Shown here piece by piece: positions 28,047 through 36,432 of a stretch of 64,000 nucleotides of DNA (position 1 is the stretch's first letter; every line of letters starts with the position of its first letter). Both the position numbers and the translations under genes were made by a program. Below the pieces are notes generated by a model. The model did no database searches, had not been told where the DNA came from, and saw nothing but the letters and a program-made list of their open reading frames with translations. Source of the stretch: Bordetella genomosp. 7 (GTDB lineage Bacteria; Pseudomonadota; Gammaproteobacteria; Burkholderiales; Burkholderiaceae_B); NCBI RefSeq assembly GCF_002261265.1, contig NZ_NEVK01000008.1, positions 186,001-250,000 of the forward strand, read 5' to 3'.

Positions 28047-28322
28047 ATGCTGTTCCTGGTCCAGATGCAAGTGAACCTGCCGGCCGACATGCCGGCCGAG
28101 CGGGCCGACAAGCTCAAGGCCGATGAAAAGGCCCTGGCCCAGCAACTGCAGCGCGACGGCAAATGGCGCCATCTGTGGCGCGTGGCGGGCCGCTACGCCA
28201 ACGTCAGTGTCTTCGATGTAGAAAGCAACGATGAGCTGCACCAGTTGCTATCGTCGCTGCCGCTGTTCCCGTACATGGACATCCAGGTCACTGCCCTGGC
28301 CCGCCACCCTTCCGCCATCTGA
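28047..28322 (+). CDS. catC: Muconolactone delta-isomerase
   Basis: A 91-residue protein matching CatC (usually 92-96 residues): MLFLVQMQVNLPADMP at the start, then LWRVAGRYANVSVFDVES and LPLFPYMDIQVTALARHPS. It converts muconolactone to the 3-oxoadipate enol-lactone in the catechol branch. It has a strong RBS (GGAGGT) 8 bp before ATG. It sits between pcaIJ and pcaD, so its product is the substrate of pcaD. catA and catB are not in the window. Confidence 0.95.
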   Translation: MLFLVQMQVNLPADMPAERADKLKADEKALAQQLQRDGKWRHLWRVAGRYANVSVFDVESNDELHQLLSSLPLFPYMDIQVTALARHPSAI

Positions 28323-28336
28323 CCCGCACGCTCGCC

Positions 28337-28633
28337 ATGCCCTACATCATCGAGACCTTCGACAAGCCGGGCCATCAGGCCGTCCGGCAACAAGAACGCC
28401 CCGCGCATCTCGAGTTCCTGGAATCCAACAAGCACCTGCTGCTGGCCTGCGGCGCCAAGCTGCATGATGACGGCCAGGACGCGGGCGGCGGGCTGTACGT
28501 GGTAGATGTCGACACCCGCGACGCCGCCGAAGCCTTTATCGCGGCAGACCCTTTCAGCAAGGCGGGCCTGTTCGAGCGTGTCACCATAACGCGCTGGCGC
28601 AAGGCCTATGTCAACGGCCAGCGCATGCTGTAG
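28337..28633 (+). CDS. YciI-family protein
   Basis: A 98-residue ferredoxin-like alpha-beta barrel protein of the YciI/YCII family (MPYIIETFDKPGHQAVRQQE, then FIAADPFSKAGLFERVTITR). The fold is close to muconolactone isomerase, and conserved His/Asp residues suggest a small isomerase or dehalogenase-type enzyme, but no reaction is established. It is placed between catC and pcaD in the same operon, so a helper role in lactone handling is possible. Confidence 0.85.
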   Translation: MPYIIETFDKPGHQAVRQQERPAHLEFLESNKHLLLACGAKLHDDGQDAGGGLYVVDVDTRDAAEAFIAADPFSKAGLFERVTITRWRKAYVNGQRML

Positions 28634-28662
28634 CGCACGCCGCCCCGCACAGGAAATCGTCT

Positions 28663-29442
28663 ATGTCTTATGCTGATCTGAGCCAGGCCCGCCTGTATTA
28701 CGTTGTCGACGGCCCCACCGATGCGCCGGTACTGGTGCTGTCCAATTCGCTGGGCACCTGCGCCGACATGTGGGCGCAACAGGTTCCCGCTCTGTCGCAG
28801 CACTTTCGCGTGTTGCGCTACGACACACGCGGGCACGGCAAGTCGTCGGTGCCCGAAGGGGCATACTGCTTCAGCCAGCTGGCCGGCGACGTGTGCGAAC
28901 TGCTCGACCACCTGGATATCGGCCAGGTGCATTTCTGCGGCCTGTCGATGGGCGGCCCCACCGGCCTGCAACTGGCGCTGGATCATCCCCGGCGCGTGCA
29001 GAAGCTGGTGCTGTGCAACACCGCCGCCCGCATCGGCACCCCCGAAAACTGGTCTGCCCGCATCGCCGCCGTTTCGCAGAACGGCCTGGAAGCCATGGCG
29101 CCTGCCCTGGTCGAACGCTGGCTGACCCCTGCTTTCCGCACCGCGCAACCGGGCATGACGCAGGTATTGGTCGATATGTTGCGTCGCACGCCCAACGACG
29201 GCTACAACGGCAATTGCGCGGCCTTGCGCGATGCCGACCTGCGCGCGCGGCTTGGCGAGATCAAGAGCCCGACCCTGGTGATCGCGGGCACGCAAGACCC
29301 GGCCACCACGCCGCAAGACGGTCGCGACCTCGCGGCGGGCATAGCAGGCGCACGCTACCTGGAGCTGGACACCTCGCACCTGTCCAACTGGGAACAACCC
29401 CAGGCCTTTACCCGCGCGTTGCTGGACTTTCTTATGGAGTAG
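28663..29442 (+). CDS. pcaD: 3-oxoadipate enol-lactonase
   Basis: A 259-residue alpha/beta hydrolase that opens 3-oxoadipate enol-lactone to 3-oxoadipate. The nucleophile Ser95 is in FCGLSMGGPTG. The oxyanion region LSNSLGTCADMW, the RYDTRGHGKSSVP strand and a late His (DTSHLSNWEQP) complete the triad and are typical of PcaD. It is the step between catC and pcaIJ of the same operon. The next gene begins 3 bp after the stop. Confidence 0.95.
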   Translation: MSYADLSQARLYYVVDGPTDAPVLVLSNSLGTCADMWAQQVPALSQHFRVLRYDTRGHGKSSVPEGAYCFSQLAGDVCELLDHLDIGQVHFCGLSMGGPTGLQLALDHPRRVQKLVLCNTAARIGTPENWSARIAAVSQNGLEAMAPALVERWLTPAFRTAQPGMTQVLVDMLRRTPNDGYNGNCAALRDADLRARLGEIKSPTLVIAGTQDPATTPQDGRDLAAGIAGARYLELDTSHLSNWEQPQAFTRALLDFLME

Positions 29443-29445
29443 CGC

Positions 29446-30486
29446 ATGGCACGCTGGAAGCAACGTCCCGAGGGCTCGAACTGGGGCGATTACGGCCCCG
29501 ACGACCAGCTCGGCCGGCTTAACCTGCTGACCGAAGCCCAGGTACTGAAGGGCGCGCGCGAAATCCGCGCGGGCAAGACCTTCTGCCTGTCGCTGCCCCT
29601 GGACCTGCCCGGCGGCAATGTGCTGAACCCGCGTCGCCATCCTCCGCAGCTCAGCCCTACAAGGCTGCAAGACACGCCGTACCTGAACTTTCCGATGCGC
29701 AACCTGAACCCGGATGCGGTCGATGTGCTCAGCGACGACCAGGTGCTGCTGTCCATGCAGTACTCCACCCAGTGGGATTCGCTGGCGCACGTGGGCGCCT
29801 TGTTTGACGCCGATGGCGACGGCCGAGCCGAGCTTTGCTACTACAACGGCTATCGCGCCGGCGTCGACATCATCGGCCCTGCCGATGCCGACCATGCCGG
29901 CTGCGCATGCAACAGCGGCGGCCCGTCCGCCGCGCTGAAGCTGGGCGTCGAAAACCTGGCCTCGCATGGCATACAGGGGCGCGGCGTCTTGCTGGACCTG
30001 GCGCGCCACTTCGGCACGGGGCGCACCCTGGTGGGGCACGCCGAATTGACGCACGCGCTGCAGGCCGAGCGCATCACGGTCGAGCCAGGCGATATGCTGG
30101 TGCTGCGCACCGGTTTTGCCGAAAAAATCGTCGAGATGGCCGGCCAGCCGGATTCCGACGTCCTGCATCGCTACGGCGCGGCACTGGACGGCACCGACAA
30201 CGCCTTGCTGCAATGGATTACCGATAGCGGCATTGTGGCCATCTGCGCCGACAACTATGCGGTAGAAGCCTACCCGGCGCGCGAACGCCAGGGCCCGCGC
30301 GCCATGCTGCCGCTGCATCACCATTGCCTCTTCAAGCTGGGCCTGCCCCTGGCCGAACTCTGGTATCTCAAAGACCTGGCCGACTGGCTGCACGCCAACG
30401 GCCGCCACCATTTCATGCTGACCGCCCCGCCGCTGCGCATGCCCCACGCCATCGGCTCCCCGGTCACGCCCATCGCCACGGTATAG
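29446..30486 (+). CDS. Cyclase family protein (kynurenine formamidase-like fold)
   Basis: A 346-residue protein of the metal-dependent cyclase/amidase family. WGDYGPDDQLGRLNLLTEAQ starts the domain. The metal-site region reads STQWDSLAHVG, where small members of the family have HxGTHxDxP, as in the long subgroup. A later HHHCLFKLGLPLAELWYL is conserved. It is 3 bp behind pcaD and therefore part of the pca transcript. A hydrolytic or lactonase-like reaction on a ring-cleavage product is plausible but unproven. Confidence 0.85.
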   Translation: MARWKQRPEGSNWGDYGPDDQLGRLNLLTEAQVLKGAREIRAGKTFCLSLPLDLPGGNVLNPRRHPPQLSPTRLQDTPYLNFPMRNLNPDAVDVLSDDQVLLSMQYSTQWDSLAHVGALFDADGDGRAELCYYNGYRAGVDIIGPADADHAGCACNSGGPSAALKLGVENLASHGIQGRGVLLDLARHFGTGRTLVGHAELTHALQAERITVEPGDMLVLRTGFAEKIVEMAGQPDSDVLHRYGAALDGTDNALLQWITDSGIVAICADNYAVEAYPARERQGPRAMLPLHHHCLFKLGLPLAELWYLKDLADWLHANGRHHFMLTAPPLRMPHAIGSPVTPIATV

Positions 30487-30550
30487 GCTGGAGGCCCCGG
30501 CCCCGGGCGGCATCACCACAGCCGCCGGACCCGCCCGGGGGGTGTCCGGG

Positions 30551-30960
30551 GGGTGTCTGACACCCAAGGGTGTCAGACACCGAGCTGCAAGCCCCCGACA
30601 CCTCCCGCGCATGCGCCCGGGGGGTGTCTGACACCCAAGGGTGTCAGACACCGAACCGCAAGCTCCTGACGCCACCCGCGCCGGCGCCGGGGGGTGTCTG
30701 ACACCCAAAGGGTGTCAGACACCGAACCGCAAGCCCCCGACACCACCCGCTCCGGCGCCGGGGGGTGTCTGACACCCAAAGGGTGTCAGACACCGAGCCG
30801 CAAGCTCCTGACACGACCCGCGCTGGCGCCGGGGGGTGTCTGACACCCAAGGGTGTCAGACACCGAGCCGCAAGCTCCTGACGCCACCCGCGCTGGCGCC
30901 GGGGGGTGTCTGACACCCAAAGGGTGTCAGACACCGAGCCGCAAGCGCCTGATGCCACCC
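30551..30960. repeat. Tandem array of hairpin repeats, locus 2 (six units of 70-71 bp)
   Basis: Units begin at 30551, 30622, 30692, 30763, 30834 and 30904. Each starts with GGGTGTCTGACACCC, a two- or three-A loop, and GGGTGTCAGACACC, a near-perfect stem of about 14 bp. A GC-rich linker (CCGCAAGCTCCTGAC-like, then CCACCCGCGC) follows. The hairpin core matches locus 1, but the linker is unrelated, so the hairpin is the conserved part. The array fills most of the 577-bp gap between the cyclase gene and 31064. The rest of that gap shows nothing else I can name. Confidence 0.95.
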
Positions 30961-31063
30961 AGCGAAGCATCTGCCAACCATCCGACACCATCCGTTTCGC
31001 CCGGCCGCCGGCGGCGAATTATGGTGGAGCCTATAGGTTCGACCCACCCTGCAGGAGACCGTC

Positions 31064-31396
31064 ATGAAACAGCTGTTCGCCTGTGTGTTGCTGGCAGCCG
31101 CCTCGGCCCTGGCCGGGGCCCAGAGCCTGCCCTATGGCGTTTCTATCGATAACCTGGCCGCGACGCGGCAGGCGGACGGCACATCGTCCATATCCGGCAC
31201 CGTGGTCAACCACGGCGACAAGCCGTTGAACCGCCTGTCGGTCACTTTCGTGCTGTTCGACGACCAGGGCCGCGAGATCGGCCGCACCGGCGCCACGCGG
31301 GACATGCCCCTCGCGCCCGGAGAAACCTGGCAGCTGGTGGCCACCACGCCACACACCTTCAGCCGCTTTACCGCCCTGGACATCCAGGCACAGTAG
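31064..31396 (+). CDS. FxLYD domain-containing secreted protein
   Basis: A 110-residue protein with signal peptide MKQLFACVLLAAASALAGA and a small beta-sandwich domain. The pattern SISGTVVNHGDKPLNRLSVT, FVLFDDQGREIG and LAPGETWQLVATT fits FxLYD domains, which occur in exported proteins of unknown binding function. A good RBS (CAGGAGA) is 8 bp before ATG. It stands alone between the repeat array and the carbonic anhydrase gene. Confidence 0.85.
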   Translation: MKQLFACVLLAAASALAGAQSLPYGVSIDNLAATRQADGTSSISGTVVNHGDKPLNRLSVTFVLFDDQGREIGRTGATRDMPLAPGETWQLVATTPHTFSRFTALDIQAQ

Positions 31397-31481
31397 CGCC
31401 GCAGCCGTGCCGCAGCCCGCCGTCCGAATGCTGTAAGGGTGCTGTGGGAAAATACGGGGGCAAGAACAATAGGACACCCCC

Positions 31482-32126
31482 ATGTTTCCAAAACGACTTT
31501 CCGACGGTTACCAGGCCTTCCTGGATGGCCGCTTCCACAACGAACGCAAGCGCTACGAAGAGCTGGGCGAATCCGGCCAACACCCCGAAATCCTGTTGAT
31601 CGGCTGCTGCGACTCCCGGGTATCGCCCGAAGTGATCTTCGACGCCGGCCCCGGCGAGATGTTCGTCATACGCAACGTCGCCAATCTGGTACCCCCCTAT
31701 GAGGGCGATGCCAAGGCCTCGTCATATCACGGCACCAGCGCCGCCATCGAATTCGCCGTCAGCGCGCTCGAAGTCAAGCACATCGTCGTGCTGGGCCACG
31801 CATCCTGCGGGGGCGTGCGCGCGGTGTTCGACTGCGCCGAACCCCTGACCCGCACCGACTTCATCGGCAAATGGATGTCGCAGATCACCCCTGTGGCCAG
31901 CGCCATCCCGCGCACCGGCGACAGGGCCACCGACGTCCGACGGCTAGAATGGGCAGTCGTCGAGCACAGCCTGAAGAACCTCATGACCTTCCCGTCCATC
32001 CGTGACCGGGTCGAGCAAGGAAAACTCGAGCTGCACGGCACCTACTTCGGCGTGGCGACGGGGTTGCTGTTCCTGCGCGACCCGGTTACCGGCGAGTTCA
32101 CCGCCTGCACGTCGCAGCCGGCCTGA
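31482..32126 (+). CDS. Beta-class carbonic anhydrase
   Basis: A 214-residue enzyme that interconverts CO2 and bicarbonate. The zinc ligands and the Asp/Arg dyad are in LIGCCDSRVSPE (Cys42, Asp44, Arg46) and VLGHASCGG (His106, Cys109). The length fits proteobacterial beta-CAs. Bicarbonate would supply PEP carboxylase and other carboxylases. It is monocistronic by spacing. Confidence 0.95.
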   Translation: MFPKRLSDGYQAFLDGRFHNERKRYEELGESGQHPEILLIGCCDSRVSPEVIFDAGPGEMFVIRNVANLVPPYEGDAKASSYHGTSAAIEFAVSALEVKHIVVLGHASCGGVRAVFDCAEPLTRTDFIGKWMSQITPVASAIPRTGDRATDVRRLEWAVVEHSLKNLMTFPSIRDRVEQGKLELHGTYFGVATGLLFLRDPVTGEFTACTSQPA

Positions 32127-32201
32127 ATCCCACCACAATAATCAGAACAGCGCGGCAGCCCTATGCAGCCGCCGCGCCAGCATTACCCACAGGAGGAGTC
32201 C

Positions 32202-32813
32202 ATGAAGCTGTTTTATTCGCCCACCTCGCCCTTCGTGCGCAAATGCATGGTGGTCGCACACGAAACGGGGCTGATCGAACGCATCGAGCCGCAACGCTGC
32301 GCCGCGCACCCGGTCAACCGGGACCAGTCTATCGTTGCCGCCAACCCGCTGGGCCAGGTGCCCACGTTGGTCACCGACGACGGCCAGACGCTGCACGACA
32401 GCCGCGTCATTTGCGAATATCTGAATCAGCTGGGCGGCGGGGCGCTGGTTCCGCCAGACGGGCCGGCTCGCTGGCAAGCCCTGACCGACCAATCCCTGGC
32501 CGACGGGCTGGTAACCGCTGCCATCCAGGCACGCTACGAGACGACTGTGCGCCCCGAATCCGCCATCTGGCAGGGCTGGGTAGACGCCCAGATGAGCAAG
32601 GTCGCCGATGCCCTGGCCCGGTTCGAAGAGCAGGCCGGCTCGCTCGCCGGCCGCTGGGACATCGGCACCATTGCACTGGCCTGTGCGCTAGGCTATCTGG
32701 ACTTCCGCTACGCTTCGTACGATTGGCGCGCCCGGCACCCATCGCTGGCGCGTTGGCATGCCGCGGTCAGCGAGCGCCCGTCGCTCATCGAAACGGCTCC
32801 TTCCGCGCCGTAG
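32202..32813 (+). CDS. Glutathione S-transferase family protein
   Basis: A 203-residue GST. The thioredoxin-like N-terminal domain starts MKLFYSPTSPFVRKCMVVAH, with Ser/Cys near the glutathione site. It continues LGQVPTLVTDDGQTLHDSRV with the cis-proline and the glutathione-contacting DS. The helical C-terminal domain includes IGTIALACALGYLDFRYASY. A strong RBS (AGGAGGAG) precedes ATG 32202. The substrate is unknown; the pattern resembles the YibF-like bacterial GSTs. Confidence 0.9.
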   Translation: MKLFYSPTSPFVRKCMVVAHETGLIERIEPQRCAAHPVNRDQSIVAANPLGQVPTLVTDDGQTLHDSRVICEYLNQLGGGALVPPDGPARWQALTDQSLADGLVTAAIQARYETTVRPESAIWQGWVDAQMSKVADALARFEEQAGSLAGRWDIGTIALACALGYLDFRYASYDWRARHPSLARWHAAVSERPSLIETAPSAP

Positions 32814-33006
32814 ATCCGTGGGCCGCGGGCTTCTTTTCTTATAACGAAAATGACTTAGACAGTGCGATCTATCGCCTGCTACGGTTGTAAGAATTGAACC
32901 CTGCGGCACCGGCCGGCGGCGTCTTGCCACGCCGCCGCGCTTCTTATCGAAGCAGCCCGCAGGTTGTTCCCTTGCGCCTCACGGCGCCTCCCGAAGGGCA
33001 ACCGCC

Positions 33007-34755
33007 ATGTATGTGTATGACCCCGTCGATCAACGGCTCGTGGAACAGCGCGTCGCGCAGTTCACCGACCAGACGCAACGCTTTCTTGCCGGCGAACTGA
33101 GCGAAGACGACTTCCGCACACTGCGGCTTCAGAACGGCCTTTATATCCAGCGCCATGCGCCCATGCTGCGCATTGCCATTCCCTATGGGTTGCTGGCGGC
33201 GCGCCAGTTGCGCACGCTGGCCCACATTGCCCGCACCTGGGATCGCGGCTATGGCCACTTCAGCACGCGGCAGAACATGCAGTTCAACTGGCCCAAGCTG
33301 GAAGATGTGCCCACCATCCTGGCCGAACTGGCCAAGGTGCAGATGCATTCCATCCAGACCAGCGGCAACTGTATCCGCAACACCACCAGCGATCATTTCG
33401 CAGGCGTGGCGCCCGATGAACTGGTGAACCCGCTGGTGTGGTGCGAAATCATCCGGCAATGGTCCACCCTGCATCCCGAATTTGCGTTCCTGCCGCGCAA
33501 GTTCAAGATCGCAGTCAGCGGTGCGGAAGAAGATCGCGCCGCCGTGGGCATTCATGACATCGGCCTGCAGGCCGTGCAGCGCGACGGCGTGCTGGGGTTC
33601 CGCGTGTGGGTGGGCGGCGGCCTGGGCCGCACCCCCATGGTGGGCCACCTGATCAACCCGTTCGTCGAATGGCAGCATCTGCTGACCTACCTGCAGGCCG
33701 CGCTGCGGGTTTACAACCTGCATGGCCGCCGCGACAACAAATTCAAGGCGCGCATCAAGATCCTGGTGAAGGACCTGACGCCCGAGGTGTATGCCCGGCA
33801 AGTCGACGAGCAATGGCAGCTGATCAAGGGCGGCCCGGACACGCTGACGCAAGAATACGTAGACACCATTGCCAGCCGTTTCACGTGGCCTGATTACGAC
33901 CCCGCCGTCGCCAATGAGCCCGACCCCACCAGCACGCATGCCGCCGCGAATCCGGCCTTTGCGCAATGGCTGCGTAGAAACGTGCACCCGCACAAGGTGC
34001 CCGGCTACGCCGCCGTGACCCTGTCGCTCAAACCCACCGGCGTGCCGCCCGGCGACATCACCGCAGAACAAATGGAAGCCGTGGCGGATCTGTCGGAGCG
34101 CTACGGCTACGGCGAAGTGCGCGTATCGCACGAACAGAACCTGGTGCTGGCCGACGTGCGCCGGCCGCAGCTGTTCGAGCTGTGGCAGGAATTGCGCGCC
34201 CTGAACATGGCCACGGCCAACATCGGGCTGCTGACCAACATCATCTCGTGCCCCGGCGGCGACTTTTGCGCGCTGGCCAATGCCGTATCCATTCCGGTGG
34301 CCCAGGCCATCCAGAGCCGTTTCGACAACCTGGACTACCTTTTCGAAGTCGGCGAGCTCGACCTGAACATCTCGGGCTGCATCAACGCCTGTGGGCACCA
34401 TCACGTAGGCCACATCGGCATCCTGGGCGTCGACAAGAACGGCGAGGAGTGGTACCAAGTTACCATTGGCGGCCGCCAGAACGGCGCGGCCAAGCCGCTG
34501 TCGGACCTGCAGTCGGTGCGCGGCGGCGGCGCGGCTATCGGCCGCATTATCGGGCCGTCATTTGCGCGCGACCAGGTGCCCGACGTGGTCGAACGCCTGG
34601 TGCGCACTTACCTGCGCCTGCGCGACAGCGACGCCGAACGCTTTATCGACGTCGTCGACCGCGTGGGCATCGCGCCTTTCAAAGAAGATGTGTATGCCGA
34701 TCCGGGTGTGGCCAAATCCGCCCCGGCACCGCAACGCGAGGTTGCCCATGTCTGA
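33007..34755 (+). CDS. cysI: Siroheme-dependent nitrite/sulfite reductase (assimilatory sulfite reductase-like)
   Basis: A 582-residue enzyme that reduces sulfite to sulfide by six electrons. Two ferredoxin-like half domains alternate with two siroheme/4Fe-4S domains. The coupled cluster ligands are visible as CPGGDFC (Cys415, Cys421) and GCINACGHH (Cys458, Cys462). FSTRQNMQFNWPKLEDVP and QTSGNCIRN match the N-terminal siroheme-binding part. In many betaproteobacteria this gene is followed by DUF934, as here, and serves cysteine synthesis. Nitrite reduction cannot be fully excluded. The next gene overlaps its end by 8 bp. Confidence 0.9.
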   Translation: MYVYDPVDQRLVEQRVAQFTDQTQRFLAGELSEDDFRTLRLQNGLYIQRHAPMLRIAIPYGLLAARQLRTLAHIARTWDRGYGHFSTRQNMQFNWPKLEDVPTILAELAKVQMHSIQTSGNCIRNTTSDHFAGVAPDELVNPLVWCEIIRQWSTLHPEFAFLPRKFKIAVSGAEEDRAAVGIHDIGLQAVQRDGVLGFRVWVGGGLGRTPMVGHLINPFVEWQHLLTYLQAALRVYNLHGRRDNKFKARIKILVKDLTPEVYARQVDEQWQLIKGGPDTLTQEYVDTIASRFTWPDYDPAVANEPDPTSTHAAANPAFAQWLRRNVHPHKVPGYAAVTLSLKPTGVPPGDITAEQMEAVADLSERYGYGEVRVSHEQNLVLADVRRPQLFELWQELRALNMATANIGLLTNIISCPGGDFCALANAVSIPVAQAIQSRFDNLDYLFEVGELDLNISGCINACGHHHVGHIGILGVDKNGEEWYQVTIGGRQNGAAKPLSDLQSVRGGGAAIGRIIGPSFARDQVPDVVERLVRTYLRLRDSDAERFIDVVDRVGIAPFKEDVYADPGVAKSAPAPQREVAHV

Positions 34756-35290
34756 CACGATTCATCCTGCCGAACCACGCCTGATCCGCCACGGCCGCCT
34801 GCAAGCCAACGACGCGCGCGTCTTCGCGTCCGAGCCCGACGCCGAGCCAGGCGCGCAACTGCCTGCCGACGAACCCGGCTGGATCGTGCCCCTGCCGGTG
34901 TGGGCCGCCGCCCGCGATACCCTGCGCCAGCGGCAGCATCCCGTGGCGGTGCTGCTGGGGCCGGCCGCCAAGCTCGACGAACTGGTCGACGACCAAGGCC
35001 GCGTCGATCCGTCCGGCCTGGCATTTATTGCCATCGACTTTCCCATCTATACCGACGGACGCGGTTATTCACTGGCCCAGTTGCTGCGTACGCGGCATGG
35101 CTGGCAAGGAGAACTGCGAGCGCTGGGCGATGTCATGATCGACACCATTCATTACCAGGCGCGCGTGGGCTTCGACAGCTTCCTGGTCAAAGAAGGGCAC
35201 GACCCGCACAAGGCGCTGGCCGCCTTCAAGACTTTCACGGTGCACTACCAGCAGACATACCCCAAACCGCCGGAATTGCTGGCAGCCTGA
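34748..35290 (+). CDS. DUF934 domain-containing protein
   Basis: A 180-residue protein of unknown biochemical role, found almost only behind sulfite reductase genes. Conserved elements are LIAVDFP-like AFIAIDFPIYTDGRGYSLAQ, LRTRHGWQGELRALGDVMID and the tail VGFDSFLVKEG. Its start overlaps the reductase gene by 8 bp, so the two are translationally coupled. A function as an accessory or electron-transfer partner in sulfite reduction is inferred from context only. Confidence 0.9.
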   Translation: MSDTIHPAEPRLIRHGRLQANDARVFASEPDAEPGAQLPADEPGWIVPLPVWAAARDTLRQRQHPVAVLLGPAAKLDELVDDQGRVDPSGLAFIAIDFPIYTDGRGYSLAQLLRTRHGWQGELRALGDVMIDTIHYQARVGFDSFLVKEGHDPHKALAAFKTFTVHYQQTYPKPPELLAA

Positions 35291-35321
35291 ACGTTTGGAA
35301 TGTGTGAATTGGCAGTGGGGT

Positions 35322-35403
35322 GGTGTCTGACACCCTTCGGGAGTCAGACACCTGGGGCCTGGGGCGATTTTGGGTGTCAGGCTCCCGAAGGGCGCCTGAC
35401 ACC
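35322..35403. repeat. Pair of dispersed hairpin repeats, locus 3
   Basis: Two hairpins of the same family as loci 1 and 2: GGTGTCTGACACCC-TTC-GGGAGTCAGACACC (35322-35352) and GGGTGTCAGGCTCCC-GAA-followed by GGGCGCCTGACACC (35372-35403). In the second hairpin, changes in one arm are matched in the other (AGGC with GCCT). They lie between the convergent DUF934 and ubiX genes, where they may act as a bidirectional terminator. Confidence 0.9.
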
Positions 35404-35467
35404 GTCCGATTAGTTACCTGGCCGCCACTGCGCGATACCGTCCCGATCAGTCACCTGGCCACCACCG
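35401..35467. repeat. Imperfect direct duplication downstream of locus 3
   Basis: A stretch of about 30 bp (35401-35430) recurs with several substitutions at 35437-35467; both contain ACCGTCC, AGT-ACCTGGCC and CCAC-GC. It fills the rest of the gap before ubiX. No coding potential is seen. Confidence 0.6.
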
Positions 35468-35491
35468 CCCCCACCCGCCGCCGATTGACCG

Positions 35492-36061
35492 TCACGTGCC
35501 TTCCCAGTGCGGGCCAGGCACGTTGATATCGAACAGTTCCAGCACGCGCGCAACGGTGTGGTCGACCATCTGCTCGATGGACGCAGGGCGGTGATAAAAC
35601 GCAGGCAGCGGCGGAAAAACAATGCCGCCCATCTCGGTGACGGCGGTCATGTTGCGCAGGTGCGCCAGGTTGAACGGCGTTTCGCGCACCATCAGCACCA
35701 GGCGGCGGCGTTCTTTCAGGGTGACGTCGGCCGCCCGCGTGATGAGGTTATCGGACAACCCGTGCGCCACGGCCGCCAGCGTGCGCATCGAGCACGGCAC
35801 GATCACCATGCCGGCCGTCTGAAAAGCCCCGCTGGCAAGGGTGGCGCCCACATCGCGCACGCTGTACACGTGGTCGGCCAGCGCAGTGACATCGTGGCGG
35901 CCGAGGTCGAGCTCGTGCTTGATGTTGAGCACGCCCGAGGCCGACACCACCAGGTGCGATTCGACGTCGTCGACCCCGCGCAGCGCCTGCAGCAGGCGTA
36001 CTGCATATAGGGCGCCCGTGGCGCCCGTAATACCTACTACCAGTCGCCGGGGCGAACTCAT
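35492..36061 (-). CDS. ubiX: Flavin prenyltransferase UbiX
   Basis: A 189-residue flavoprotein that prenylates FMN to make the cofactor of UbiD-type decarboxylases, needed for ubiquinone synthesis. [20 protein letters not shown] holds the flavin loop. [20 protein letters not shown] and [20 protein letters not shown] are diagnostic. It overlaps the upstream grxD stop by 4 bp (36058-36061) and is the last gene of a reverse-strand run. ubiD is not in the window. Confidence 0.96.
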   Translation of the reverse strand: MSSPRRLVVGITGATGALYAVRLLQALRGVDDVESHLVVSASGVLNIKHELDLGRHDVTALADHVYSVRDVGATLASGAFQTAGMVIVPCSMRTLAAVAHGLSDNLITRAADVTLKERRRLVLMVRETPFNLAHLRNMTAVTEMGGIVFPPLPAFYHRPASIEQMVDHTVARVLELFDINVPGPHWEGT

Positions 36062-36387
36062 GCAGCGGTTGCGCCGGAGTTGTCCAGCAGCGTCTTGAGT
36101 TCGCCGTTTTCGTTCATCTCGGTCATGATGTCAGACCCGCCGATGAATTCGCCGCTGACGTAAAGCTGGGGAATGGTGGGCCAGTTGGAAAATTCTTTGA
36201 TGCCCTGGCGAACTTCTTCGTCTTCGAGCACGTTGACGGTGACCAGCTTCTTCACGCCACACGACTTCAGGATCTGGATGGCGCGCCCCGAAAAACCACA
36301 TTGGGGAAACTGGGCGGTGCCTTTCATGAACAGCACTACGGGGTGCTGCGTGACGGTTTCGCGGATGAATTCTTGCACGTCGCTCAT
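36058..36387 (-). CDS. grxD: Grx4-family monothiol glutaredoxin
   Basis: A 109-residue monothiol glutaredoxin with the CGFS active site at 30-33 ([11 protein letters not shown]), followed by [20 protein letters not shown]. Such proteins carry a glutathione-ligated 2Fe-2S cluster and serve iron-sulfur assembly and iron sensing. It lies between prmC (45 bp upstream) and ubiX (4-bp overlap) in a reverse-strand operon. Confidence 0.97.
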   Translation of the reverse strand: MSDVQEFIRETVTQHPVVLFMKGTAQFPQCGFSGRAIQILKSCGVKKLVTVNVLEDEEVRQGIKEFSNWPTIPQLYVSGEFIGGSDIMTEMNENGELKTLLDNSGATAA

Positions 36388-36432
36388 GGTGGTCTCACAA
36401 ACAGGTAAAGCAGTGGTGGCGGAATAGACCCA

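Noticed and set aside
30551-30960. CRISPR array at the second tandem repeat
   Set aside because: Same reasons: the linkers are repeated and there is no leader or cas gene.
30573-30991. Proteins encoded by open frames inside the second repeat array
   Set aside because: They are periodic translations of the DNA repeat (VSDTL-type periods) without start signals or a domain.
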